This document shows positions 1 to 9,066 of a DNA stretch of 64,000 bases, in pieces. The position numbers were made by a program, and so were the translations under genes. The notes beneath the pieces are model-generated. The model was not told the DNA's origin. It ran no database searches and was given only the letters and a program-made list of their open reading frames with translations. Where the stretch lies: contig JAFIEL010000002.1 in the NCBI GenBank assembly GCA_020832585.1, positions 1 through 64,000 of the forward strand, given 5' to 3'. The DNA is from Natronohydrobacter sp. GTDB lineage: Bacteria; Pseudomonadota; Alphaproteobacteria; Rhodobacterales; Rhodobacteraceae. Every line of letters begins with the position of its first letter. Position 1 is the stretch's first letter.

Positions 1-1
1 C

Positions 2-553
2 ATGGATGCGCTTGCCCATTGTCTGGAAGCCTATTGCAGCCCGCATTATCACCCAATGAGCCACGGCATTGCGCTGGAAGGGATGCGCTTGGTGATGGAA
101 AACCTGCCGCGCGTCTATGCCACCCCGGATGATCTGGAGGCGCGCGCTCAGATGATGTCTGCCGCTGCGATGGGCGCTGTCGCCTTCCAGAAAGGTCTGG
201 GCGCGATCCACAGCCTCAGCCACCCGATTGGTGCGGTGTATAACACCCATCACGGCACCACCAATGCCGTGGTCATGCCGATGGTGCTGGAGTTCAACCG
301 CCCCGCCATCGAGGACCGCATCACGCGTGCCGCCGCCTATCTGGGCATCACAGGCGGGTTTGACGGATTTGCCGCGCATATCATGGACCTGCGCGCGGCG
401 CTCTCGATCCCTGCCAATCTGGCTGCGATGGGGGTCGAGGCCAACCGTCTGGACGAGTTGACCGACATGGCACTGCTCGATCCGTCCTGTGGGGGCAATC
501 CAATTGAAATGACGCGCGAGAACACCCGCGCCCTATTCGCGGCATGCCTTTAA
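2..553 (+). CDS. Iron-containing alcohol dehydrogenase, C-terminal part (5' end outside window)
   Basis: ORF MDALAHCLEAYCS...GLGAIHSLSHPIGAVYNTHHGTTNAVVMP matches the Fe-ADH metal-binding region (HxxxH style). Confidence 0.85.
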   Translation: MDALAHCLEAYCSPHYHPMSHGIALEGMRLVMENLPRVYATPDDLEARAQMMSAAAMGAVAFQKGLGAIHSLSHPIGAVYNTHHGTTNAVVMPMVLEFNRPAIEDRITRAAAYLGITGGFDGFAAHIMDLRAALSIPANLAAMGVEANRLDELTDMALLDPSCGGNPIEMTRENTRALFAACL

Positions 554-591
554 GCAGCACGCTGGGCGGATGTAACTGATTGCCACAATAT

Positions 592-658
592 ATCGCGCCC
601 TTGATCATAAAGGGCGCGATCAGCCCCTGTCATGATTTCCTGAGTATCGCAGGGGCTG
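592..658. terminator. Two consecutive stem-loops between convergent genes
   Basis: ATCGCGCCCTT (592-602)/AAGGGCGCGAT (610-620), then CAGCCCCTG (621-629)/CAGGGGCTG (650-658); no long T-tract. Confidence 0.5.
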
Positions 659-705
659 TGCGGGCGTCCATGCGCAGCCCCTGAACGCGTTTCAGACGAT
701 CCACC

Positions 706-1461
706 TTAGAGCTGGACGCCCTTGGTCAGCGCGCCATCGATCACAAGATTTGTGCCGCTGGTGAAACTGGATGCCGGGCTTGCAAGAAAGACCACACCGC
801 GCGCGATTTCTTCAGGGGTGGCCATGCGTCCCATAGGGTTCAGGCCAAGGGCGGTTGCGAACAGGTCCGGATTCCCCGTTTCGATCTGGTTCCAGATACC
901 ACCTGCGAAATAGGTGTTGCCCGGCGACACGGAATTGGCACGAATGCCCTGCGGTGCCAGCTTGTAAGCCAAGCCCTGCGCATAATGCACAAGTGCGGCC
1001 TTGAAAGCCCCGTAGGCTGCGCCTGTGAAGTCGATCTCGCGGCCCGACACCGACGACACCAGCGTGATCGAGGCCGCGTCTGACTTCTCAAGCCAGGGCA
1101 TGGAGGCATTCACCAGACGGACGGAATGCATCATGTCCACGTCAAAGCCGGCTTGCCACGCGGCCTCGTCATCGGACACAGCCAGAGCAGAGACATTTGC
1201 AATCACGATGTCGATGCCGCCCATCGCGTCGGCGCTGGATTTCACCCAGCTTTCCAGCGCGGCCTTGTCGGATACATCAACCGCGGTTCCAAGCACGCCC
1301 AGTTCCGAGGCAGTCGCGGATACCTCCGCTTGCGTGCGTGCGCAGATTGCTACCTGCGCGCCTTCGGCAGCAAGGATTTCGGCGCAGCGCCGCCCGATCC
1401 CCTTGCTGCCGCCCGTTACAAGTGCCCGAAGGCCCTTCAATCCAAGGTCCATGTTACCCAT
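706..1461 (-). CDS. SDR family oxidoreductase
   Basis: TGGSKGIGRRCAEILA cofactor motif, YGAFKAA (YxxxK) active site, C-terminal NLVIDGALTKG. Confidence 0.9.
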   Translation of the reverse strand: MGNMDLGLKGLRALVTGGSKGIGRRCAEILAAEGAQVAICARTQAEVSATASELGVLGTAVDVSDKAALESWVKSSADAMGGIDIVIANVSALAVSDDEAAWQAGFDVDMMHSVRLVNASMPWLEKSDAASITLVSSVSGREIDFTGAAYGAFKAALVHYAQGLAYKLAPQGIRANSVSPGNTYFAGGIWNQIETGNPDLFATALGLNPMGRMATPEEIARGVVFLASPASSFTSGTNLVIDGALTKGVQL

Positions 1462-1477
1462 TCCCCGATTTGTGTGA

Positions 1478-2464
1478 TCACTTCAGATAGCGTTTTGCGA
1501 TCGATGCACCGACACTGTATTTCGGGTCCACCATGTTCCCAAGACGCACCTTGCCGCACATCGTCAGCAACATATAGGCGTCGATTTCGCTTTGTCCGGT
1601 TTCCTGTGCAACCCAGCGCACCAGTTCACGGTAAGCAATGCGTGTTGCGTCTTCCAGCGGGCGGGCGGATCCGATGAACATCATCATGTCCTCGGTTTCC
1701 AGTTGCGGCCAAGTGTTGCCATGCCCCTTGATAAGGTCGATCTGCAGTTCCACCGTGGCGGGTATTTCCAGTGCAACACCGCATAATTCCCCGTCCCCCT
1801 GAATTGCATGGCAATCACCAAGATACAGATACCCCCCCTCGCGATTCACGGGCAGATAGATGATCGCGCCGGGTGCCACATCGGGCATGTCCATGTTGCC
1901 GCCGTAGTAGTCGGGCTGAAGGGACGAGATCGCCTCGATTTCCGGCGAGGTGCCGATGGTTCCGATGAAGGGCTCATAGGGTAGCGTGACAGCATCAGAC
2001 CAATAGACGCCGTCCTTGTCGACATTGATCTTTTTCACCACTTCGGCCAGCGGCGCGTTCAGCATGGCGGTGTTTCCCGTGCCCACCAGACCGCCGAATT
2101 CGGGGATCAGGCAGGTGGTGCCAACAGGCTGCGCACCGCGCGGGGTGATGGAAATGATCCGCACGGCCAAAGCATCGCCCTTCTCCGCACCTTCCACATA
2201 AATCGGTCCGGTCTGCGGGTTGAGATAAGGAAAATTCAGGATCTCGGAGGGTTTGTCGCTTTCGCTGGTGATCTTGCCCTCGAACGCATCATGCGTTTCC
2301 ACCGAGACCACAGCGCCGGGTGCAACCTTGAGGACCGGGTCTACATAGGGTCCGTAGACATAGTGAAACTCACCCTGATCGGCGATGGTGATGGTGTGGC
2401 TTGCACCTGGCTTGCCTTTTGCCACACCCTTGCGCGCCATTAATGTCTGTTCCAGCCAGCTCAT
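1478..2464 (-). CDS. Acetamidase/formamidase family protein
   Basis: FmdA/AmdA family-like sequence (HDAFEGKI, GPIYVEGAEKGDALAV, GDCHAIQGDGE). Confidence 0.9.
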   Translation of the reverse strand: MSWLEQTLMARKGVAKGKPGASHTITIADQGEFHYVYGPYVDPVLKVAPGAVVSVETHDAFEGKITSESDKPSEILNFPYLNPQTGPIYVEGAEKGDALAVRIISITPRGAQPVGTTCLIPEFGGLVGTGNTAMLNAPLAEVVKKINVDKDGVYWSDAVTLPYEPFIGTIGTSPEIEAISSLQPDYYGGNMDMPDVAPGAIIYLPVNREGGYLYLGDCHAIQGDGELCGVALEIPATVELQIDLIKGHGNTWPQLETEDMMMFIGSARPLEDATRIAYRELVRWVAQETGQSEIDAYMLLTMCGKVRLGNMVDPKYSVGASIAKRYLK

Positions 2465-2497
2465 GTGTCTAATCCTTCCCGGTTGGTCGTTTTGCGT

Positions 2498-3211
2498 TCA
2501 AATCGTCAGATAGCGCCGCACTTCGTCACGCGACGTGATTTCGCGTTGATCAAGACTGGCGACGATGCGGCCCTTTTCCATCACATAGCCCCGTTGTGCC
2601 ATAGACACGATCAAATCCAGATTCTGTTCGACCAGCAAGACCGCAACGCCGGTCTGTGCATTCAGGGCGCGCACATTGCGCGAGATGTCCTTGATGATCG
2701 ATGGCTGAATCCCTTCTGACGGTTCGTCCAGCAACATCAGGCGGGGATGGCCCATCATGGCGCGCGCGATGGCAAGTTGCTGTTGCTGGCCGCCAGACAA
2801 GGTGCCTGCACGCTGTCGGGCGCGTTCTTTCAGGATCGGAAAAAAGCGATGGACCATGTCGTAATCAGGCGCCCCGCGTGTGCGGCCTGCGACTTCGCCC
2901 ACCATCAGGTTTTCGCGCACGGTCAGCTCGGGGAAGACCTCTCGGCCCTGCGGAATGTACCCGACCCCGCGCAATGCGCGCTGGTTGGCGGGCAGGCCGG
3001 TCACGTCCTCGCCGAAAAGTCGGATCGTTCCGGCACTGGGTGCCAGCAATCCGGTCAGGGTACGGATCAAGGTGGATTTGCCGACACCATTGCGCCCGAT
3101 CACGGCAACGATCTCGCCCGCATCAATGGTCAGGTCCACGCCTTGCAGGACTTGCTCACCCCCGTAGCCGCTGAACAGGCCTTCGGTTTGCAACAGGGCA
3201 GGTTCACTCAT
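2498..3211 (-). CDS. urtE: ABC transporter ATP-binding protein, UrtE type
   Basis: Walker A GRNGVGKST, LSGGQQQQLAIARA, LLLDEPSEGIQPSII (typical of UrtE/LivF). Confidence 0.88.
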   Translation of the reverse strand: MSEPALLQTEGLFSGYGGEQVLQGVDLTIDAGEIVAVIGRNGVGKSTLIRTLTGLLAPSAGTIRLFGEDVTGLPANQRALRGVGYIPQGREVFPELTVRENLMVGEVAGRTRGAPDYDMVHRFFPILKERARQRAGTLSGGQQQQLAIARAMMGHPRLMLLDEPSEGIQPSIIKDISRNVRALNAQTGVAVLLVEQNLDLIVSMAQRGYVMEKGRIVASLDQREITSRDEVRRYLTI

Positions 3212-3923
3212 CGGCGGCCCCCAGATAGATTTCCTGCACACCGGGATGCGCCGTCATTTCGTCGATACTGCCCTCTGCGAAGATGCTGCCCATATGCAGC
3301 ACGGTCACGCTTTGCGAAATCTGCTGCACGAAGGCCATGTCATGTTCTACCGCGAGAATGGTGATGCCACGGGCGTTCAGGTCATGCAGCATCTCGCCTG
3401 TCTTGCGCGTTTCATCGGGGGACATGCCGGCTGTCGGTTCGTCAAGCAGCAGCAGTTTCGGCTCTACGCCCACAGCCATGCCGATTTCCAGCCATTGCTG
3501 TTGCCCATGCGACAGCACGCCCGCGGCCGTTGTGGCCTCGTTGGACAGGTTTGTGAAATCCAGAACACGCCGGACAGTTTCACTCAGGCTGGCACCGTGC
3601 AGATGATGTTGGAATGCGACCTCGAGGTTTTGTCGCACGCTGAGCGCCTTGAAGATGCCGGGAACCTGAAACTTCACGCTTATGCCTTTGCGAATACGCT
3701 GGAAGGACCGCAAATGCGTGATGTCGTCACCGCCAAAGTAGATGGTGCCACTTTCAGGCGTGTGTTCGCCCAGCAGCAATCGGAAGAACGTTGATTTCCC
3801 TGCGCCGTTGGGCCCGATCAGACAATGCATTGCGCCCGCCTGCAGCGTAAAATCAATATTCCGGGCCACCGTTACGCCGCCAAAGCTCTTGTTCAGCTTT
3901 CTGACTTCGAGGATGGTCGTCAT
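3204..3923 (-). CDS. urtD: ABC transporter ATP-binding protein, UrtD type
   Basis: MTTILEVRKLNKSFGGVTVARNIDF, GPNGAGKST, LSHGQQQWLEIGMA, LLLDEPTAGMSPDET; internal start at 3923. Confidence 0.88.
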   Translation of the reverse strand: MTTILEVRKLNKSFGGVTVARNIDFTLQAGAMHCLIGPNGAGKSTFFRLLLGEHTPESGTIYFGGDDITHLRSFQRIRKGISVKFQVPGIFKALSVRQNLEVAFQHHLHGASLSETVRRVLDFTNLSNEATTAAGVLSHGQQQWLEIGMAVGVEPKLLLLDEPTAGMSPDETRKTGEMLHDLNARGITILAVEHDMAFVQQISQSVTVLHMGSIFAEGSIDEMTAHPGVQEIYLGAADE

Positions 3924-5026
3924 TCGCGCCCCTTTCCGAAGATGCGTCCGATCTGACTCATCACTGTGAAAACCAGACCGTTGGGCGTGACCAGAACCGT
4001 GAACACCAGAAGCGCGCCCATGACCACAAGGGCATATTGGCTGCCGTAGATGGTCAGGGACTGAAAGCCTGCGATTACAATAAGGGTCCCCAGAAGCGTG
4101 GCCGTGATATCGCGCCTGCCACCGACGGCGACCCAGACGATGGGCAGGGCTGCCGCGGTCAGCCCCATGCTGGAGGGTGTGATATACTGCCCCCATGCCG
4201 TGTAGAGCACCCCGGACAGCCCCGCCAGCGCCCCGCCCAGCCCAAATGCCAGCATCTGATAAAGCCGGATGCCATAGCCCAGCATTTCGGTGCGTTCGGG
4301 GTTCTCGCGGATGGCCACCAGAACATTTCCGAACGGCGCGTTCAGCAACATGCGCAGCCCAAGATAGACCAGCACAACCATGCCAAGCAGGACGTAATAC
4401 AGTGTCGTGCCTGCATAGAGCAGGATTTCGCCGCCGAACCATGGCACTGTCAGCGGGGGCATGCCGGACATGCCGTTGAACCCGTTGAGCCGTGCCTCAC
4501 CGATGCGCCATTGCGGCCCTGCCGTCTGCGCCATGAAAGTTTCAAGAACCAGCGTCACCGACAGGGTCACGATCCCGATGAACACACCCTTGATGCGTCC
4601 GTAGAACATGAAATATCCGATCAGCAGCGCAAATGCGCCGCCCAGGGCAACAGCAAGCACAAGTGCCAGCCATGTCGCGCCAAAGGCCGAGCCGATATTG
4701 ATTGTGATCACACCATAGGCATACCCTGCCAGCCCGAAAAAGGCCGTTTGGCCGAAGCTGAGCGCGCCACAATATCCCCAGACCAGGCCCAGACCCATTG
4801 CCATGAAGGTCCAGACCAGAAAATAGGCCGCGTTGCCAACAGTATAATCGTTGTTGAAAGCCGGATAGAGGATCGCGGCCAAGAGCACCAGCGCGGCTGC
4901 AATCCAGAAACCGAGCCCACGTCCCATGGTTTGCGGCCCTTCCAGCCGCGAGAGCCACAAGCGCGGCCCTCTGCGCCCCGGCGCTTCGGTTGCATCAGGA
5001 AGTCTGATCTCGTTCATTTCTGCCAC
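3920..5026 (-). CDS. urtC: Branched-chain/urea-type ABC permease, UrtC type
   Basis: LivM/UrtC-like multi-TM protein: VWGYCGALSFGQTAFFGLAGYAYG. Confidence 0.88.
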   Translation of the reverse strand: MAEMNEIRLPDATEAPGRRGPRLWLSRLEGPQTMGRGLGFWIAAALVLLAAILYPAFNNDYTVGNAAYFLVWTFMAMGLGLVWGYCGALSFGQTAFFGLAGYAYGVITINIGSAFGATWLALVLAVALGGAFALLIGYFMFYGRIKGVFIGIVTLSVTLVLETFMAQTAGPQWRIGEARLNGFNGMSGMPPLTVPWFGGEILLYAGTTLYYVLLGMVVLVYLGLRMLLNAPFGNVLVAIRENPERTEMLGYGIRLYQMLAFGLGGALAGLSGVLYTAWGQYITPSSMGLTAAALPIVWVAVGGRRDITATLLGTLIVIAGFQSLTIYGSQYALVVMGALLVFTVLVTPNGLVFTVMSQIGRIFGKGRE

Positions 5027-5886
5027 CGCTTGATGAACGCCGACAGCCCGCCCGGCATGACCCGGATCACGATGATGACGGCGACCAGAAGTCCGATCTG
5101 GCCAAAAAGCTGCCCATACCAGGCCGTCAGCGCAGCCTTGATCACGGCAAGGATTGCCGCCGCAGGCGCTGCCCCAAGGAAAATATCGGCACCGCCCACA
5201 ACCACGGTGACGAAGCTTTCCACGATGAAGGTTGAGCCCATCGTGGGCACCATTGTCATTGTGGGTGCGTAAAGCCCACCCGCCAGACCTGCCAATCCTG
5301 CGCCCAGCCCGAAGGTCAGCGCGTATACGCGTCGTGTATCAACGCCCAAGGCGCGCGCTGTATCTGGTCGCTGAATGGTAGCGCGGGAAATGACACCGAA
5401 TCGGGTGCGATAGAACAACAGATACAGACCCAGAAGCAGCCCGATCGATGTTGCGAACAGCACCAGCCGGTAGATCGAGTAGGAGCGATCCCCGATGAGT
5501 GTGCTGCCGAGCGGCGTGCCGATGCCTTGCATCGTTGGCCCCAACAGGATCAGGACGCCCTGTGTTGCGATCAGGCTGATGCCCCATGTTGCGATGATGG
5601 AGTCCAGGGGCCTGTGATAGAGGTGGCGGATCACCGTGCGTTCGAGCGCCATTCCGATGATGGCTGCCGCGAGCGCGCCACAGGCGATCGCCATAGGTAA
5701 CGGCAGGCCGGCGCGCGCGGATGCGGCTGTGACATAGGCCCCGCACATGATGAATTCCCCATGCGCCAGATTGATAATCCCCATCATCCCGAAAATGACC
5801 GCAAGACCGGCACAGGAGATGACAAGAAACGCAAAGGCATCGCCAAACTGGTAAGAGATGGAAAAGATCGCCAGCAAGAATTCCAC
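5014..5886 (-). CDS. urtB: Branched-chain/urea-type ABC permease, UrtB type
   Basis: FGMMGIINLAHGEFIMCGAYVTA, LivH/UrtB signature. Confidence 0.88.
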   Translation of the reverse strand: MEFLLAIFSISYQFGDAFAFLVISCAGLAVIFGMMGIINLAHGEFIMCGAYVTAASARAGLPLPMAIACGALAAAIIGMALERTVIRHLYHRPLDSIIATWGISLIATQGVLILLGPTMQGIGTPLGSTLIGDRSYSIYRLVLFATSIGLLLGLYLLFYRTRFGVISRATIQRPDTARALGVDTRRVYALTFGLGAGLAGLAGGLYAPTMTMVPTMGSTFIVESFVTVVVGGADIFLGAAPAAAILAVIKAALTAWYGQLFGQIGLLVAVIIVIRVMPGGLSAFIKRWQK

Positions 5887-5931
5887 GAACTGCGCCCCCG
5901 ATTGCGACAGTGGTTGGTCCAGGCAGGGTTT

Positions 5932-5950
5932 GTCCCTGCCCGGAAGCGAA
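5932..5950. other. Intercistronic stem-loop between urtA and urtB
   Basis: GGCAGGG-TTTGT-CCCTGCC inverted repeat. Confidence 0.6.
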
Positions 5951-5952
5951 GG

Positions 5953-7191
5953 TTACTGTGCCGGTGGCGGGTTTGACGGCGTGTACTGTGCGCTGGGATC
6001 GTTCTGGGTCAGATCGCAGCCTGCATCGCCTAGCCAATAGGGGGTGATGTTTTCCCAGACCTCTGGAAAGGTGATCGAATGATCGCTTTCGACACGGGCC
6101 AGATAGATCGTGTGCGACATATGCTGACTTTTCGGGTCCAGACAGACATTGCCCGACGGGCCGTCAAAACACACATCCCCTTCGGCGATAACCGCGCGGA
6201 TCGCATCGTGATCGGTGCTTCCGGCGCGCTCCACCAGTTGCTTGTAGAGGTTGATCCCGATGTAGGAATTTGCGGCCTCCTGATTGATGTAGGGCTCATT
6301 GGGGAACATCGCCCGGAACCGTTCGACGAAATCGTTTGATTCGGGCGTGTCGATCTCTTCGATGTAGTTGGTCGTGACATACATGTTTGCCAGACTTGGG
6401 GGCGTGAAGCGCTTGTGCTCGTAGCCTTGCCCGACATTGACGGAGGATGCCATCGGCAACCCGACACTGGCCGAATTCGCCTGCTCATAGTAGGACGCCT
6501 GCGCGGCACCCACCAGAAGCGTCACGACAAAATCCGCGTCGGATTGCTGGATATTCTGGATCGTCTGCGAGAATTGCGACACGCCCAGCGGGATGAATTC
6601 CTCGCCGACCATCGTACCGCCCTGTTCGGCAACGATCTGGCGCACCCATTCGGCCGAAATCTGGCCAAAATTGTAGTCAGCGGCCAGCGTGTAGACATTC
6701 GGTCCATAGGTTTCCATCATCCATGGGATCAGCGTTGAAAACTGCTGTTCAGGCACAGCGCCCGTAACAATCATGTTTGCGTCGCACACACCGCCTTCGT
6801 ACTGGTTATTGTAGAAGGCCAGACCGTTGAACTGGTTCACGATAGGGCGATACGCTTCGCGTGATGCAGATGAGAACCCGGCAAAGACCACATCTACCTG
6901 ATCCTGCTGAAGCACCCGGCGCATGAATTCCTGATAACGGCGGTTGTCCGACTGGGTGTCATAGATCACCAGTTCGATCGGTCGCCCAGCGATCCCGCCT
7001 GCATCGTTGATTTCCTGCGTTGCAAGCCGGATCGCATTGACCTTGACGTTGGTCGCGGCGGCAAAATCGCCTGACTGATCTTCAAGCACGCCGATCTTGA
7101 TCGGACCATCCTGCGCCAACACTGGCCCAGAGGCCAGACAAGTGCCTGCAAGCAGTGCGGCGATAAGAGTACGATTATGATGTATTCTCAT
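5953..7191 (-). CDS. urtA: Urea/short-chain amide ABC transporter substrate-binding protein
   Basis: Signal peptide then IKIGVLEDQSGDFAA...; type-1 periplasmic binding fold of the UrtA/AmiC family; position in operon. Confidence 0.85.
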   Translation of the reverse strand: MRIHHNRTLIAALLAGTCLASGPVLAQDGPIKIGVLEDQSGDFAAATNVKVNAIRLATQEINDAGGIAGRPIELVIYDTQSDNRRYQEFMRRVLQQDQVDVVFAGFSSASREAYRPIVNQFNGLAFYNNQYEGGVCDANMIVTGAVPEQQFSTLIPWMMETYGPNVYTLAADYNFGQISAEWVRQIVAEQGGTMVGEEFIPLGVSQFSQTIQNIQQSDADFVVTLLVGAAQASYYEQANSASVGLPMASSVNVGQGYEHKRFTPPSLANMYVTTNYIEEIDTPESNDFVERFRAMFPNEPYINQEAANSYIGINLYKQLVERAGSTDHDAIRAVIAEGDVCFDGPSGNVCLDPKSQHMSHTIYLARVESDHSITFPEVWENITPYWLGDAGCDLTQNDPSAQYTPSNPPPAQ

Positions 7192-7844
7192 TTGGTCAGT
7201 CTCCTGTTGGTGGTGGTGGTTTGACTTCTATGGACATTGTTTTCGGCCCCCAGGCACTGTGCTGTCCCCGCTGCGCACGGATCTTGGGCCAGATATTCGC
7301 GCGCGATTTCTTCAACCGGAATGCGCCGGGTCATGGCGTCGGCACGCAGGCGTTGATAGGCTGCATCCAGATCGATTCCTTCGGTTGTTGTCAGCTTCAG
7401 CAACGCGGCAGTCACAGTGCGGCGCCCGGCAAGGCGCTGGCGCAGGCCCGTGATCTCGCGTTCGATCTGCTGGCGTCTTTCATATTCGTTCACCGCAAGA
7501 AGAAGCGCGGTGAACACACCTGAATTTCGCACAGGCTTCAGGATGTGACTTATGCAGCCCTGACGGACAACGCGTGTGAGCTGGCTGGGGGCCTCTGTCC
7601 CGATCAGCGCGATGCAGGGCAGCTTGCAGTAGCGTGTTGCATTGTGGTTGTTCAGGTCGGCATCGACGAAAACAACGTCATATTGCGAAAGATCGTGATC
7701 AGTGTGATCCTCGTGGTGATCGATCAGGTCAACGATCAACCCAAGCTTTCTCAGAACGCTTGCAAGAACCTGACGGTTGATGTCATCGGCATGCACGACA
7801 AGCGCACGCAGGCCGCGGAAATTCGTTTTCACCGCACTCTTCAT
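7188..7844 (-). CDS. amiR: AmiR-like ANTAR-domain antitermination regulator
   Basis: Pseudo-receiver domain, coiled coil, C-terminal GIDLDAAYQRLRADAMTRRIPVEEIAREYL (ANTAR); ATGA overlap with urtA and with the upstream gene. Confidence 0.85.
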   Translation of the reverse strand: MKSAVKTNFRGLRALVVHADDINRQVLASVLRKLGLIVDLIDHHEDHTDHDLSQYDVVFVDADLNNHNATRYCKLPCIALIGTEAPSQLTRVVRQGCISHILKPVRNSGVFTALLLAVNEYERRQQIEREITGLRQRLAGRRTVTAALLKLTTTEGIDLDAAYQRLRADAMTRRIPVEEIAREYLAQDPCAAGTAQCLGAENNVHRSQTTTTNRRLTK

Positions 7845-9007
7845 GGCACCACCCGCAGATGATCCGGGCCGAGTCTGGTGTCGCTTTGCGTTGCGCTTGC
7901 CCATACAAGGTAGGGGTCAGGTCTGACCGGGCCGCGCTCTTCATAGAGAATGTCGAAGGTTCCAGCTGACGTCGATCTGCCAATGCGCGGCCGCATGCAG
8001 CAGTGCAGATTTTCCGGGTCGATTGTGACCAGACCCTGAGGGGCGGAAAACTTCAGCCCGCGCGACGCCGCGCGCACATCGGCAAAGGCAACGGACCCCG
8101 CCCTTGCGATAGAGCCAGCCAGCATATGAATGGCGATGTAGGCGGCTTCGGCATCTGCACAGGCATGCCCCAGATGGCCAAAACGCTGTTCCCAACTGGC
8201 GGTGAAACGGGCGTTTTCCTGAGACTTGATCGTCGAGAAATAGACCGAAGACGACAAATGCCCGGCGGCCGCATCACCGATAAGCGGCAGTTCGGCTTCG
8301 GACAGGCTGCAACTTGCGATAGGCAGTTCGGCGGGCTGGTCGATCCCGGCGGCTTCGGCGGCAGCGCGCAAAAGCCGAAAAAATGTATAGCAGCTATCGC
8401 CGATCAGAGTGTTGAATACAAAGTCGGGCCTATCGCGCACGATCTGCTCTGCCAGCAGCCCCAGATCGGTTTCGCCAACCGGAAAATATCGTTCACCCAG
8501 CACAGCGCCGCCAGAGTCCATCAGTGCTTCGCGCAGGATGCGATTGTTTTCCCATGCCCAGATGTAATTGGATCCGACCAGCCATCCGCGATTGCCGTGA
8601 TGGTTCAGCAAGTGGCGCGCAAGGGGAACGATATGCTGGTTGGGTGCCGCGCCAGTGTAGATGACATTGTCGCTGGTCTCGAACCCTTCATAATGCGAGG
8701 GATACCACAGAAGTGCGTCGTATTTTTCAAAGAGCGGAAGCACCTCCTTGCGGCTGGAGGAGGTATAGCAGCCCAGAATATGGGTCAGCTTCTGATCGAC
8801 AATCAAAGATTGAACCGCATCGCTATAGGCCGTTGTGACGCCGCCCGGATCCTTCATGACGGCGCGGAGTTTGAACGGAGTTGCCGGGTCAGTGTTAACC
8901 TCGTCCATGGCGAGCTGCGCACCTGCACAGATGGACTGCCCAATCGCGCCATAAGACCCTGTAGTCGAGATCACGATGCCGATGTCGAGCGCTTGTTTTT
9001 CCATCAC
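7841..9007 (-). CDS. amiC: AmiC-like amide sensor / negative regulator (periplasmic-binding fold, no signal peptide)
   Basis: MEKQALDIGIVISTTGSYGAIGQSICAGAQLAMDEVN..., SHYEGFETSDNVIYTGAAPNQHIVPLARHLL; UrtA/AmiC fold, coupled to amiR. Start is GTG 9007 or ATG 9004. Confidence 0.85.
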   Translation of the reverse strand: MMEKQALDIGIVISTTGSYGAIGQSICAGAQLAMDEVNTDPATPFKLRAVMKDPGGVTTAYSDAVQSLIVDQKLTHILGCYTSSSRKEVLPLFEKYDALLWYPSHYEGFETSDNVIYTGAAPNQHIVPLARHLLNHHGNRGWLVGSNYIWAWENNRILREALMDSGGAVLGERYFPVGETDLGLLAEQIVRDRPDFVFNTLIGDSCYTFFRLLRAAAEAAGIDQPAELPIASCSLSEAELPLIGDAAAGHLSSSVYFSTIKSQENARFTASWEQRFGHLGHACADAEAAYIAIHMLAGSIARAGSVAFADVRAASRGLKFSAPQGLVTIDPENLHCCMRPRIGRSTSAGTFDILYEERGPVRPDPYLVWASATQSDTRLGPDHLRVVP

Positions 9008-9023
9008 CGCTTCCGATCAAAAA

Positions 9024-9066
9024 CAAAAAAACCCCCTGTGGCGACATCGTTGTCGCCAAAGGGGGC
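9024..9066 (-). terminator. Intrinsic terminator/attenuator in the amiC leader
   Basis: Minus strand GCCCCCTTTGGCGACAACGATGTCGCCACAGGGGGTTTTTTTG: 7-bp upper stem, 5-bp GC lower stem, T-tract, ending just upstream of the amiC start. Confidence 0.85.

Noticed and set aside
4037-5272. 411-aa plus-strand ORF
   Set aside because: Antisense to urtC/urtB, which have clear family motifs
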